Assembly (NCBI RefSeq): GCF_030403775.1
Contig: NZ_JAQMWQ010000004.1
Coordinates: forward strand, 124,001-188,000
Length of the DNA: 64,000 nucleotides
Source of the DNA: Paenibacillus sp. BSR1-1
GTDB taxonomy: Bacteria; Bacillota; Bacilli; Bacillales; Cytobacillaceae
Direction of reading: 5' to 3'
In this document: positions 34,899 through 43,678 of the stretch, piece by piece
Layout: each line of letters starts with the position of its first letter
Numbering within the stretch: position 1 is the stretch's first letter
Position numbers and translations under genes: made by a program
Notes under the pieces: model-generated
What the model was told of the DNA's origin: nothing
Databases searched by the model: none
What the model saw: the letters and a program-made list of their open reading frames with translations, nothing else

Positions 34899-36416
34899 CT
34901 AATTAACTTCCACCTGTTCAACACGCAAAGCTCTTCTCAAAATTTTACCTGTGCTGTTCTTTGGTAATTCGCTCATAAATTCCACTTGTTTTGGCAGCTT
35001 GTACTTTGCGAGCTTGTCTTGGCAAAAATACTGGATGTCATCCGTCGTAATTCCCTCATCATTAGTGACCACAAAAGCCTTCACGATTTCTCCGTATTCC
35101 TTATCAGGAATTCCGATTACAACCGTTTCCACGATGGCTGGGTGTTGGTATAATACCTCTTCGACTTCTCTCGGATAGACATTGTATCCGCCAACAAGGA
35201 TCATATCTTTCTTACGGTCAACGATATAAATGTATCCTTCTTCATCCATTCGGGCCAAATCACCGGTATAAAACCATCCATCTTTCAAAGCGGAAGATGT
35301 AGCTTCCGGCATTCCTAAATACCCCATCATCACATTGGGACCTTGTACAATTAATTCTCCAATTTCTCCTCTTGGAACTTCCACGCCATTCAGATCCACC
35401 ACTTTATTCTTCACTTCCGGTATATCTATACCCACAGAGCCCGGTTTCCTTGTTCCCCGTAACGGATTGAAGGCTGTTACGGGAGCCGTTTCTGATAGGC
35501 CATAACCCTCTAATACGTGGACCTTATACTTCTCTTCGAATCTATGTAATAATTCAACTGGAATCGAAGCACCGCCTGAAAAACAAGCCCGTATTGATGA
35601 AAAATCTTCTGCCGTTGTGCCTGGCACCTGAAACAAAAAGCTAAACATGGTCGGAACTCCGGCAAATATGGTCGCTTTCTCTCTTCTAATCGTCTTGATC
35701 ACTTCATTCGGACTGAATTTTGGAACTATGACTATGGCTGCCCCGCATGCAATAGGAATGTTGATGCAAGTCGCTATACAAAACACATGGAACATAGGAA
35801 GAACCGCAATGATACGATCTTCTTCAGTGAACTCACCTAATTGGGACATTGAAGCAGTATTCGATGCCATATTTCGATGGGATAGCATGGCTCCTTTTGG
35901 TTTTCCAGTTGTGCCAGAAGTATAGAGAATCACAGCCAAATCATCCTCATCTATGGAAGGGTTTTCAAAAACTTCTTTTGGATGATGAATTAAACGCTCC
36001 CAAGTCCATTCGGACTCGATTGAATCTGTGTAGATAACCAATTTCAAATTTTCTAGTTTCTCTCTCAATGGAGATATTTTCTGTTCTAAAAAAGAATGAG
36101 CAATCAATGCCTTTGCTTGACTATTTGATAAAATATAGGAAATTTCTCCAGAAGTATAAGCTGGATTTATCGGGACAACCACTGCACCAGCCCGAAGGAT
36201 CCCATAGTAAGCAATTACAAACTCAGAACAATTTCCAAGCATCAAAGCAACTCTATCACCTTTTCTGATGCCTTCAGCTGATAACCCTGATGCAGCAGAA
36301 TCTACTACTTTATCTAGTTCTGCATACGTCGTACTTTCATATAGATACGTATAAGCGGTATGATTTGGAAACCTAGCTGCACTGTTCTTTAAATTCTCAT
36401 TCAAATTCAAAGTCAT
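34899..36416 (-). CDS. Medium/long-chain acyl-CoA synthetase
   Basis: A 505-residue AMP-forming ligase of the ANL superfamily. P-loop-like ILYTSGTTGKPKGAMLSHRN (motif A5/P-loop), GYGLSETAPV, GWFYTGDLARMDEEGYIYIV and DRKKDMILVGG (hinge) are all present, as is the C-terminal Lys in KNSTGKILRRAL. It activates a fatty acid to acyl-CoA for beta-oxidation. First gene of the operon with the aldehyde and alcohol dehydrogenases and divergent from a LysR gene. GGAGGGAAGG precedes the ATG. Confidence 0.92.
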   Translation of the reverse strand: MTLNLNENLKNSAARFPNHTAYTYLYESTTYAELDKVVDSAASGLSAEGIRKGDRVALMLGNCSEFVIAYYGILRAGAVVVPINPAYTSGEISYILSNSQAKALIAHSFLEQKISPLREKLENLKLVIYTDSIESEWTWERLIHHPKEVFENPSIDEDDLAVILYTSGTTGKPKGAMLSHRNMASNTASMSQLGEFTEEDRIIAVLPMFHVFCIATCINIPIACGAAIVIVPKFSPNEVIKTIRREKATIFAGVPTMFSFLFQVPGTTAEDFSSIRACFSGGASIPVELLHRFEEKYKVHVLEGYGLSETAPVTAFNPLRGTRKPGSVGIDIPEVKNKVVDLNGVEVPRGEIGELIVQGPNVMMGYLGMPEATSSALKDGWFYTGDLARMDEEGYIYIVDRKKDMILVGGYNVYPREVEEVLYQHPAIVETVVIGIPDKEYGEIVKAFVVTNDEGITTDDIQYFCQDKLAKYKLPKQVEFMSELPKNSTGKILRRALRVEQVEVN

Positions 36417-36550
36417 CCTCTTCCTTCCCTCCTTTTATTTTTTAGAAAATTAAGATTTTCTTGAATTTATTATATAAATAACTTACACTTAAATAAAACA
36501 ACTGTTACTTAAGATAATATAAGCTATACTTCTATTTAAAGGAGACACCT
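36417..36550. promoter_or_regulatory. Divergent LysR / acyl-CoA synthetase control region
   Basis: This 134-bp AT-rich gap separates the two divergent genes. It contains two direct copies of a TTAC(AC)TTAA-like element (around 36482-36515) and TATA-like hexamers on both strands but no strong -35 box, consistent with activator-dependent promoters. Assignment as the LysR binding region is inferred. Confidence 0.5.
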
Positions 36551-37477
36551 ATGCATATCGAACAATTAGAATATATTGTAAAGGTTGCGGAAACAGGATC
36601 TATTTCGGTAGCAGCAGAAAACCTGCATGTTTCTCAATCGGGAATCAGTCAATCCATAACTAGATTAGAGGATGAGTTAGGTGTTAAAATATTTAATCGC
36701 TTCAAACGACTTGGCGCCGTTCCAACGGATGAAGGTAAAATATTGATTAAAAAGGCCTATGAGGTATTAGTCAGACTTCAAGAATTTAAAGATGAAGCCC
36801 AATCATATAACACGGTAATTTCGGGAAATTTAAAGCTCTCATCGATCCCTGGCTTTATGCTGTTCCTGTTAGAACCTTTATCTTCCTATAAAAACGCTTT
36901 CCCAAATGTGAATATAGAAATCTCAGAAAGAGGCACTCAGCATATTATTGAGCTTGTCGAAAAACATCAGATTGATATTGGCCTAATAACCATTTACGAA
37001 GATTTAATAAAAAATAGAGAAGATTTAAAATTTGAAGTAATACTTGAAGGAAGGATGAAGGTGTACGTCAGTAAATCGTCTCCTTTAGCGTCTCAAAAAT
37101 TTATAACTCCTGAACAATTGATGACTCAAAATGTTATTTTATATAATGGTGATTATGTGATACGATTTGCCAATGATTTAATTAATAAATTTGGGCCAAT
37201 GAACATAGTATTTACCTCAGATAATACTGAAGTAATAAAAAAAGCGATATTAGAGGGATTAGGAATTAGTTTCGGGCCAGACTTTTCTAACCAAAATGAT
37301 CCTTATGTATTAAGCGGCGAAATCGTACCTATCGAAATCATCAATTACGAACAGGAAAAGATAGGTGTAGGCTGGATACGCTCGGAGAATAATCATTTTT
37401 CTATTAATACAAAGAAATTTTTAGAGCATTTTAAATTCCACTCCCGAATGCTGACGCATTCATCTCTTCATGATTAA
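36551..37477 (+). CDS. LysR-family transcriptional regulator
   Basis: A 308-residue regulator with the LysR winged HTH (residues 1-60, VAAENLHVSQSGISQSITRL) and a two-lobed periplasmic-binding-like sensor domain. AAGGAG is 8 nt before the ATG. Divergent from the acyl-CoA synthetase/ALDH/ADH operon. In Pseudomonas the SDS hydrolase gene sdsA is activated by an adjacent LysR protein (SdsB), so this is the natural candidate controller of the whole alkyl sulfate block. Inducer unknown. Confidence 0.9.
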   Translation: MHIEQLEYIVKVAETGSISVAAENLHVSQSGISQSITRLEDELGVKIFNRFKRLGAVPTDEGKILIKKAYEVLVRLQEFKDEAQSYNTVISGNLKLSSIPGFMLFLLEPLSSYKNAFPNVNIEISERGTQHIIELVEKHQIDIGLITIYEDLIKNREDLKFEVILEGRMKVYVSKSSPLASQKFITPEQLMTQNVILYNGDYVIRFANDLINKFGPMNIVFTSDNTEVIKKAILEGLGISFGPDFSNQNDPYVLSGEIVPIEIINYEQEKIGVGWIRSENNHFSINTKKFLEHFKFHSRMLTHSSLHD

Positions 37478-37540
37478 TGTGAAAATTAAATATGAAAGGT
37501 ATAATATATAAAATAATAAACGAAAGTCCTTTTGTATTAA

Positions 37541-37581
37541 AAAATTACCCTATTCAACAATTGAGTAGGGTAATTTTTTTT
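37541..37581 (+). terminator. Intrinsic terminator of the LysR gene
   Basis: A 15-bp stem (37541-37555 with 37563-37577, one mismatch) is followed by TTTTTTT. Confidence 0.88.
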
Positions 37582-37656
37582 AATAAAAAAGCTATTTATA
37601 TTATTTTCCATTATCCGTTTACCAAAATAAAGGAGACAGATTAAAATATGTTAATT

Positions 37657-37685
37657 TGAATAAAATTCCCTATTTTACACATAAT
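37657..37685 (+). promoter_or_regulatory. Sigma-G-like promoter of germination operon 1
   Basis: TGAATA (37657-37662) and CATAAT (37680-37685) are 17 nt apart, close to the consensus of the forespore sigma factor SigG that drives ger operons in Bacillus. It lies 28 nt before the first germination gene, whose SD is GAGGG. Confidence 0.72.
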
Positions 37686-37713
37686 GAGGAAAAATCATTT
37701 TAGAGGGATTTAG

Positions 37714-39198
37714 ATGAAGATAAAAAATGGAGACAAGGAAAATAGTTCAGCCTCTAAACATTGTTGGATTGAACGTTTATCCAAATCAAATGATTTCGTT
37801 CACGAACATACATCACTAAGAGAGAATGAACCGTTCTGGCTTTCCTATTATCGCACTCTGATTTCATCAGATATTTTACATAAGGATGTATTGCCCTTTT
37901 TACAAGACCGGCTTTCCCTCGAAGAATTAAAAAGTAAAATCCCTGTTCAAGAGATTATTCTTTCTAACGATGCAGAGGAAATCATCCAAAGCATTATGAA
38001 TGGATCGATAGCTATTCAAATTCATCAACTTGATGAAGACTGTTTATTAATCAATATTGCGAACAGTAAATTTCGCGATGTTAGCATGCCCATGCTGGAA
38101 TCCTCTGCATTAGGCCCGCAGGTTGGATTTATTGAAGAATTAGATACCAATATTAATCTTATCCGTAAAAGACTGCCTGTTCCAGAACTGCTCGTCCATG
38201 AAATGAAGGTTGGCGCACTATCAAAAACTAGAGTAGCAGTAATATACATGGATGGAATTGCCGATCCGGAAAATGTAAACACGGTCATTCAAAGAATAAA
38301 TGATATCCAATATGATCACATACAGGATAGTTCTTACATCTCTTCGATGATTGAGGACAATTCTAATTCTTTGTTTCCTCAATCGATTTCAACGGAAAGA
38401 ACCGACCGTGTTGCCGCTGGACTAACAGAAGGTAAAATAATCATTGCAGTAGATGGATCACCAAATTTAGTCATTCTTCCCGTTACTTTAATGGAATCTT
38501 TTATTGCCATGGAGGATTATAGTTACTCCTGGATCATAGGAAATTTCTTTCGTTTATTACGATTACTCTCCGTATTTATCTCGGGTATGGTCACTCCTAT
38601 GTATGTAGCCATCATGACCTATCATTATGAGTTGATTCCTGCTCGTTTATTGGAGACGCTTGTTGGTTCAAGAGCAACCGTGCCCTTTCCCCCATTTTTG
38701 GAGGCTCTTTTTTTAGAATTAATGATCGAAATGGTGAAAGAGGCTGGAATCCGCCTGCCGTTTAAAATTGGACAATCCCTTGGGGTAGTGGGTGGTATTG
38801 TAATCGGGCAAGCAGTGGTGGAAGCTGGGTTAACAAGTAATGTTCTGCTTATTTTAGTTGGACTCGGAACTTTAGCATCCTATACTTCACCTATTTATAA
38901 ATTTAGCAATACCATTCGATTTCTTAAGTTTCCAACCATTTTTCTCGCCCAATGGTTTGGTTTGTTTGGAGTGTTTTTAACCTTCCAATTTATCCAAGTC
39001 CATTTACTGCGCTTAACGTCACTGGGGCGACCCTATATAAGCCAGTATCCAATACGTACTACTTCCTTTCAAGATTTATGGGTGAGACTTCCTTTTTCAA
39101 TGCAAAAAGAAAATCCAAAAAACTTAAGGCCGCAAAAGAAGAGAAAATCAACTGGTACCGGAAAGAATCCAGAGCCAATGAACGATTTTTATGAATAA
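37714..39198 (+). CDS. GerA-family germinant receptor subunit A
   Basis: A 494-residue GerAA/GerKA-type protein: soluble N-terminal domain (about 1-260) that takes part in germinant sensing, then several helices with the family text YHYELIPARLLETLVGSRAT and GIRLPFKIGQSLGVVGGIVI. Hydrophilic, basic C-terminus. It sits in the spore inner membrane and starts germination with subunits B and C. First gene of a three-gene operon; the next starts 20 nt later. Confidence 0.95.
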   Translation: MKIKNGDKENSSASKHCWIERLSKSNDFVHEHTSLRENEPFWLSYYRTLISSDILHKDVLPFLQDRLSLEELKSKIPVQEIILSNDAEEIIQSIMNGSIAIQIHQLDEDCLLINIANSKFRDVSMPMLESSALGPQVGFIEELDTNINLIRKRLPVPELLVHEMKVGALSKTRVAVIYMDGIADPENVNTVIQRINDIQYDHIQDSSYISSMIEDNSNSLFPQSISTERTDRVAAGLTEGKIIIAVDGSPNLVILPVTLMESFIAMEDYSYSWIIGNFFRLLRLLSVFISGMVTPMYVAIMTYHYELIPARLLETLVGSRATVPFPPFLEALFLELMIEMVKEAGIRLPFKIGQSLGVVGGIVIGQAVVEAGLTSNVLLILVGLGTLASYTSPIYKFSNTIRFLKFPTIFLAQWFGLFGVFLTFQFIQVHLLRLTSLGRPYISQYPIRTTSFQDLWVRLPFSMQKENPKNLRPQKKRKSTGTGKNPEPMNDFYE

Positions 39199-39218
39199 TT
39201 CGTAAAGGAGAATTCCAT

Positions 39219-40304
39219 TTGCAAGCGAATATTAGGCATCAAGTTTCTCCTTATTTAGTCTTCTTTATTATTTATAATTCTCAGGTTGGTGTTGGCATTT
39301 TAGGCTTCCAAAGAATCATTGCCGCGAAAGCAGGATATGATGCCTGGATTGGCGTCTTACTCGCCGGTTGTTTAGTCCAAGCTTTTATATGGATAGCTTA
39401 TAAACTGCTTGGAAAAGCCGATGGAGATATTATTGATGTTCATATAAATCTTTTTGGCAATTTTCTAGGCAAATTTTTAAGCTTTTTCATCATCATTTAT
39501 TACTGGCTGGCAAGTATTTCTGTTTTACTTGGGTTTATTGAAATCGTTCAAGTGTGGATGTTTCCTACTATACCGTCTTGGATTCTCTCTATTCCACTTC
39601 TACTTTTAATGTACTATTGTGTTTCTGGAGGATTTCGGACCATTGTCGGCATGTCTTTTTTATCGTTTGTTTTTCCGCAAATATTGTTAATCTACCTTTA
39701 TATTTTCCCGTTAAAAATCGCTCATTTTGCCAATTTGCTGCCAATCATGAACCATTCCTTCATGGAAATAATGGATTCCATTAAAAGCTCGATGTATACT
39801 TTAGCGGGAACCGAGGCATTATTGATGTACTATCCATTTATAAGGGATCCTAAAGCCTCGAAAAAATTCGCTCATTTAGGAGTACTGTTTACAACTTTAC
39901 TATATACAGTCTCTTCAATTGTTTCCTTTACCTTTTATAGTGAAAATCAGTTAAAAACGACGATATGGCCGGAACTTTCTTTAACAAAAATAATTAAGCT
40001 TTCGTTCTTGGAGCGTTTTGAATACTTGTATATTTCCATGTATTTAATTATCGTTACTTCATTACTCGGGCTTTTGTTTTGGTGCTCCAGCAGAGGTTTA
40101 AAGAAGATATTTTGTAGAAAACAAAAGTATACATTACTCATTCTCTGCATATTAAGTGTGGTACTTTCTCAATTCATAACCGAAACCTTCAAAGAAATGC
40201 TGGATAAAATGGTCACTCAAATGAACTTATACATATTTTACGGCTATATCCCATTACTCTTACTTGTTTTTACCTTTTTAAAAAGGGGTAATCAAAATGG
40301 TTAA
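39219..40304 (+). CDS. GerB-family germinant receptor subunit (spore permease)
   Basis: A 361-residue endospore germination permease with about ten helices, related to amino-acid transporters; this subunit holds the germinant pocket in known receptors. The N-terminal NSQVGVGILGFQRIIAAKAGY is the family start. TTG start with AAAGGAG 8 nt upstream. It overlaps the C-subunit gene by 8 nt. Confidence 0.94.
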   Translation: MQANIRHQVSPYLVFFIIYNSQVGVGILGFQRIIAAKAGYDAWIGVLLAGCLVQAFIWIAYKLLGKADGDIIDVHINLFGNFLGKFLSFFIIIYYWLASISVLLGFIEIVQVWMFPTIPSWILSIPLLLLMYYCVSGGFRTIVGMSFLSFVFPQILLIYLYIFPLKIAHFANLLPIMNHSFMEIMDSIKSSMYTLAGTEALLMYYPFIRDPKASKKFAHLGVLFTTLLYTVSSIVSFTFYSENQLKTTIWPELSLTKIIKLSFLERFEYLYISMYLIIVTSLLGLLFWCSSRGLKKIFCRKQKYTLLILCILSVVLSQFITETFKEMLDKMVTQMNLYIFYGYIPLLLLVFTFLKRGNQNG

Positions 40305-41376
40305 TCGGCTAGCAGTTTGGTTATTTCTTATTTTATTATTAACAGGATGTTCTTTCCTCCCTACCAATATTGTAAATGAAATCAATTTGATACAGGGAGT
40401 AGGATATGATCTGGCCGGTAAAAACAACATTAAGGGGACGGTTGTATTTCCAATTATAAAAAAAGGATCTTCCTATTCTGAAGTCAAAACAGCCTTCGGG
40501 CAATCTAGTAAAGAAATTCGCACTAAATTAAGTAACGAAACACGTTTTCGCTTAGTAAGCGGACAGCTCAGGCTAACGCTTTACGGTAAAACACTGGCAA
40601 AACAAGGGATTAATGATTTTGTGGATACCTTAAACCGTGATCCGTCAATTGGTAGTCTTATTCAATTGGCGATCGTTGATGGTGATACTAATGAGTTGCT
40701 AAAGATGAAAAAATATAAAGAAGAGAATATTTCTATTTATTTGCAAGAGATGCTAGACCAAAACATGGAATACGGAAGATTGCCTCGAACTGATTTACAA
40801 ACCTTTTTATTACAACTATTTCAAATAGGACAAGATCCTTATTTACCTTTAATAAAAAAAGTAGATCATAACATCCAGATCACAGGAATGGCCATTTTTA
40901 ATTATGATCAATACGTTACTTCTATTTCACTGGAAGAGCTTTTCATATTTAAAGCTTTGCTTGATCAAAACAGGAATGGTTTAAACCGGTTTATATTAAA
41001 AAATGGTGATAAGGTGGTTCTTGAAACACTTAATTCAAATACAAAGTATAAAGTAAAAATTGTAAACGGCAGACCAGAGTATATAATTCATCTTAAAATG
41101 AAGACAAAACTTCAAGAGTTCGCTCCTTCAAAGAAAAAAAGACAGGCTTTTGATAAAAAGAAATATCAAAAACAGGTTGAACATAAATTAGAAAAAAATG
41201 CCTTAAAAATGATCAACCAATTTAAAAACCATCAAGTAGACCCTCTCGGTTTTGGAGCAAAATATAAAGAACATTATCGCGGATTTAATGAAAAACAATG
41301 GAAAAAGTTTTATCCCAACGTAAAAGTTCGTGTTATTGCAAATGTAGATATCCGACAAACTGGAATTGTTGATTAG
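40297..41376 (+). CDS. Ger(x)C-family germination lipoprotein
   Basis: A 359-residue lipoprotein: signal with lipobox LLTGC (Cys about residue 18), then the three-domain GerAC fold beginning EINLIQGVGYDLAGK. The C subunit is anchored outside the spore inner membrane. AAGGGG lies upstream inside the B gene. Last gene of operon 1. Confidence 0.94.
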   Translation: MVNRLAVWLFLILLLTGCSFLPTNIVNEINLIQGVGYDLAGKNNIKGTVVFPIIKKGSSYSEVKTAFGQSSKEIRTKLSNETRFRLVSGQLRLTLYGKTLAKQGINDFVDTLNRDPSIGSLIQLAIVDGDTNELLKMKKYKEENISIYLQEMLDQNMEYGRLPRTDLQTFLLQLFQIGQDPYLPLIKKVDHNIQITGMAIFNYDQYVTSISLEELFIFKALLDQNRNGLNRFILKNGDKVVLETLNSNTKYKVKIVNGRPEYIIHLKMKTKLQEFAPSKKKRQAFDKKKYQKQVEHKLEKNALKMINQFKNHQVDPLGFGAKYKEHYRGFNEKQWKKFYPNVKVRVIANVDIRQTGIVD

Positions 41377-41388
41377 TGAACTCATAGG

Positions 41389-41446
41389 AATGACCCATCA
41401 TCCGTGGAAAGTATTAATTACCTTCAACACGTTTGGATGGGTCATT
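41389..41446. terminator. Hairpin between the convergent germination operons
   Basis: AATGACCCATC (41389-41399) and GATGGGTCATT (41436-41446) form a perfect 11-bp stem with a long loop. T-runs are weak on both strands, but the position between two stop codons (41376, 41454) fits a shared terminator. Confidence 0.55.
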
Positions 41447-41453
41447 TAAAAAG

Positions 41454-42572
41454 CTATTGAATAATCCCTCTATTAACTGTTTCCACTTTGACATTTATTT
41501 TAAAAGCCATGTCTGGATATTCCTTATCCCAATTTAATTTTTCCCACTCTTTATGGTGATCAGCTATTAAATAGCGGCCAATTCCAAAGGCATCACAATT
41601 AGCACTTTTAAGTGTATCAACCATTGCATTCGCTTCCTTCTCAATCCTTCGTGCCACCTTTTTATTGAGTGCAGATTCCTCTTTTTGCCCATATAATGAT
41701 CCTTCGGGATATTCATTTATTTCGATAAACAGCTTAAGATTTATGGTTGCAGCTGGCTTACCTTTTACCATTTTTATATTCATATTTCTTTTAGTCTTTA
41801 AAACGGAAAAAGAGACAAAGTTTTTTACATTACGACCATCCTTGTTTTCTAATCTTTCTGTTAGCTTAATATCCTTACTCTTTTCTCCTTTTGCCATTAA
41901 AAATATAATTGGTTTGTTGCCTTTTAAAGTTTTGCCTGTAAAGCTTCTCCTGTGAAATAGAGCCACACCGGTAACCTTGACAGTGTCTTTATCTAATTTT
42001 TCCATATACGGAAGCGTAAAATCCTCTCCTACATCAAACATACTGGTTAAAATCGTTTGTTGATTTTCAACAGGAACAATCGTATGCTCTTCTGCACTTT
42101 TTAATAGATCAATCAAAGCTTCACTTATTAAGTTTTCCTTTAATTTTTTCATTTTGATAATTTCTGAAGCTTCACCTTTCACTACTGCAACTTTTGCAGC
42201 AAGTGAACTTCTTGGATCACGAAAAAAGACATCAAAGTAAGGATAAAGGTCTTTGCTTGCAATTTTGTCTCCAATCAATAAGATTCTTAATTTATTTTGT
42301 TCATAAACACCCGGAATTTGTTTGTCTACTTCCAATCTGGTTTCCCTGATTGTATTTGATATTTCTTCCACAATGTAATTTATAGATTCACTCTGACCGC
42401 CCGAAATGATTCTGCTTGTTCGGATTGCCGTAGTAGTTTTTACTTCATTGTTTTTCGCTAAATCAATGCCAATACTTAAGACAAGTGAACTATCTTTTAA
42501 AAGTTTTTCATCCCAACATCCTGTCAGGGCAAGCATAACGATGAATATAAAAAATCTTTTTCCTATCATCAT
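41454..42572 (-). CDS. Ger(x)C-family germination lipoprotein
   Basis: A 372-residue lipoprotein with lipobox LALTGC (Cys about residue 19) followed by WDEKLLKDSSLVLSIGIDLA, the usual GerC start, and the C-terminal ARRIEKEANAMVDTLKS helix. ATGA overlap with the GerB gene. Last gene of operon 2. Clearly diverged from the C subunit of operon 1, so the receptors are not a recent duplication. Confidence 0.94.
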   Translation of the reverse strand: MMIGKRFFIFIVMLALTGCWDEKLLKDSSLVLSIGIDLAKNNEVKTTTAIRTSRIISGGQSESINYIVEEISNTIRETRLEVDKQIPGVYEQNKLRILLIGDKIASKDLYPYFDVFFRDPRSSLAAKVAVVKGEASEIIKMKKLKENLISEALIDLLKSAEEHTIVPVENQQTILTSMFDVGEDFTLPYMEKLDKDTVKVTGVALFHRRSFTGKTLKGNKPIIFLMAKGEKSKDIKLTERLENKDGRNVKNFVSFSVLKTKRNMNIKMVKGKPAATINLKLFIEINEYPEGSLYGQKEESALNKKVARRIEKEANAMVDTLKSANCDAFGIGRYLIADHHKEWEKLNWDKEYPDMAFKINVKVETVNRGIIQ

Positions 42573-43678
42573 TGAGGTTCCCCTTCATTCATGTCTTTCC
42601 GGTGGAAAAGGAAGGACAAAATGATAGCTAATAACGGTATTACTGATGAAAAAATGAAACTTAAAATGGTTATCAGTTTAAACTGAGTAACGATGGATTC
42701 TCTTGAAACCGGAATGAATAGAACAAGAAAATAAACAAGAACTGTTATGATAATTGTTGGAATGGTTCGTTTTTTTAAGTGGAATAGCGTACAAAATCCC
42801 ATATTTATCAGATAAATATAGGAGACATAGCTGGTCATCATCATGACAATCCATAAGGAAACAATAATGAGATCGAGTCTCTCGATGACTCCAAAGAATG
42901 TAATCGATTTAAATAAATACAAAATGGGCTGTGGAATCAAAATCAATTCTTTCGAACTAAAAAATAAAATACAGGTTAACATCACATATATATAGGTGAA
43001 AATTATAAACACAATGGAAAACATAGAGGACTTAACCTTACTTTTCATAGTACCCTTTACAAAAGGTAAAATGATCAATAAGCTGTCAAACCCTAAAAAC
43101 GACGGAATGCTTCTTCGACTTCCTTTTAAAATATCGGGAAAGCTGACTTCATTTACCGGAAATAAGTATTTCCAATGCAGGTAAGGAAAAGACCCTAGAT
43201 TCATCAGCATAAGAAAAATAATAATCCAAAAACAAAGCTGAAAAAATCGTGTTATCATTCTTAAGTTTTCCTTGCCTAAATATATTCCCAGCATAAACAT
43301 AAGAAATAAGATCACTGATGCAGGGGTAGAGGTTAGTATCCAGTTTTTAATTGTTTCCATGTATATCCGATTAATACTCATACAAATGAGGAAAAAATAA
43401 ATCAGGTAGCCGACTATGATTAACCTTCCTACCCATTTTCCAAACATTACTATGCAAATTTCATAAATAGTTTTTCTTGGGAATCGACGATGCAAATAAA
43501 GGTATGTTAAAGCCAAAAATATAGCGATTGAACCCGTTATCAAAATCGATATCCACGAGGCTTGTCTAGCATCTTTAAAAACCAAATTTGGAAATGATAA
43601 AATGCCTTCACCTATGGTTGCCAATACAATGAAAAAGAACATCTGAAAACAAGAAATATTCTCCTTATTATTCTCCAT
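42569..43678 (-). CDS. GerB-family germinant receptor permease
   Basis: A 369-residue spore permease with about ten helices; the N-terminal FIVLATIGEGILSFPNLVFK is the substrate-site helix of the family. I prefer the ATG at 43678, which overlaps the last codons of the A gene (GAGGATGGAGAATAA) and follows AAGGGGTGGGCGG. An ATG at 43717 would add 13 unlike residues and lacks a binding site. Confidence 0.92.
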   Translation of the reverse strand: MENNKENISCFQMFFFIVLATIGEGILSFPNLVFKDARQASWISILITGSIAIFLALTYLYLHRRFPRKTIYEICIVMFGKWVGRLIIVGYLIYFFLICMSINRIYMETIKNWILTSTPASVILFLMFMLGIYLGKENLRMITRFFQLCFWIIIFLMLMNLGSFPYLHWKYLFPVNEVSFPDILKGSRRSIPSFLGFDSLLIILPFVKGTMKSKVKSSMFSIVFIIFTYIYVMLTCILFFSSKELILIPQPILYLFKSITFFGVIERLDLIIVSLWIVMMMTSYVSYIYLINMGFCTLFHLKKRTIPTIIITVLVYFLVLFIPVSRESIVTQFKLITILSFIFSSVIPLLAIILSFLFHRKDMNEGEPQ

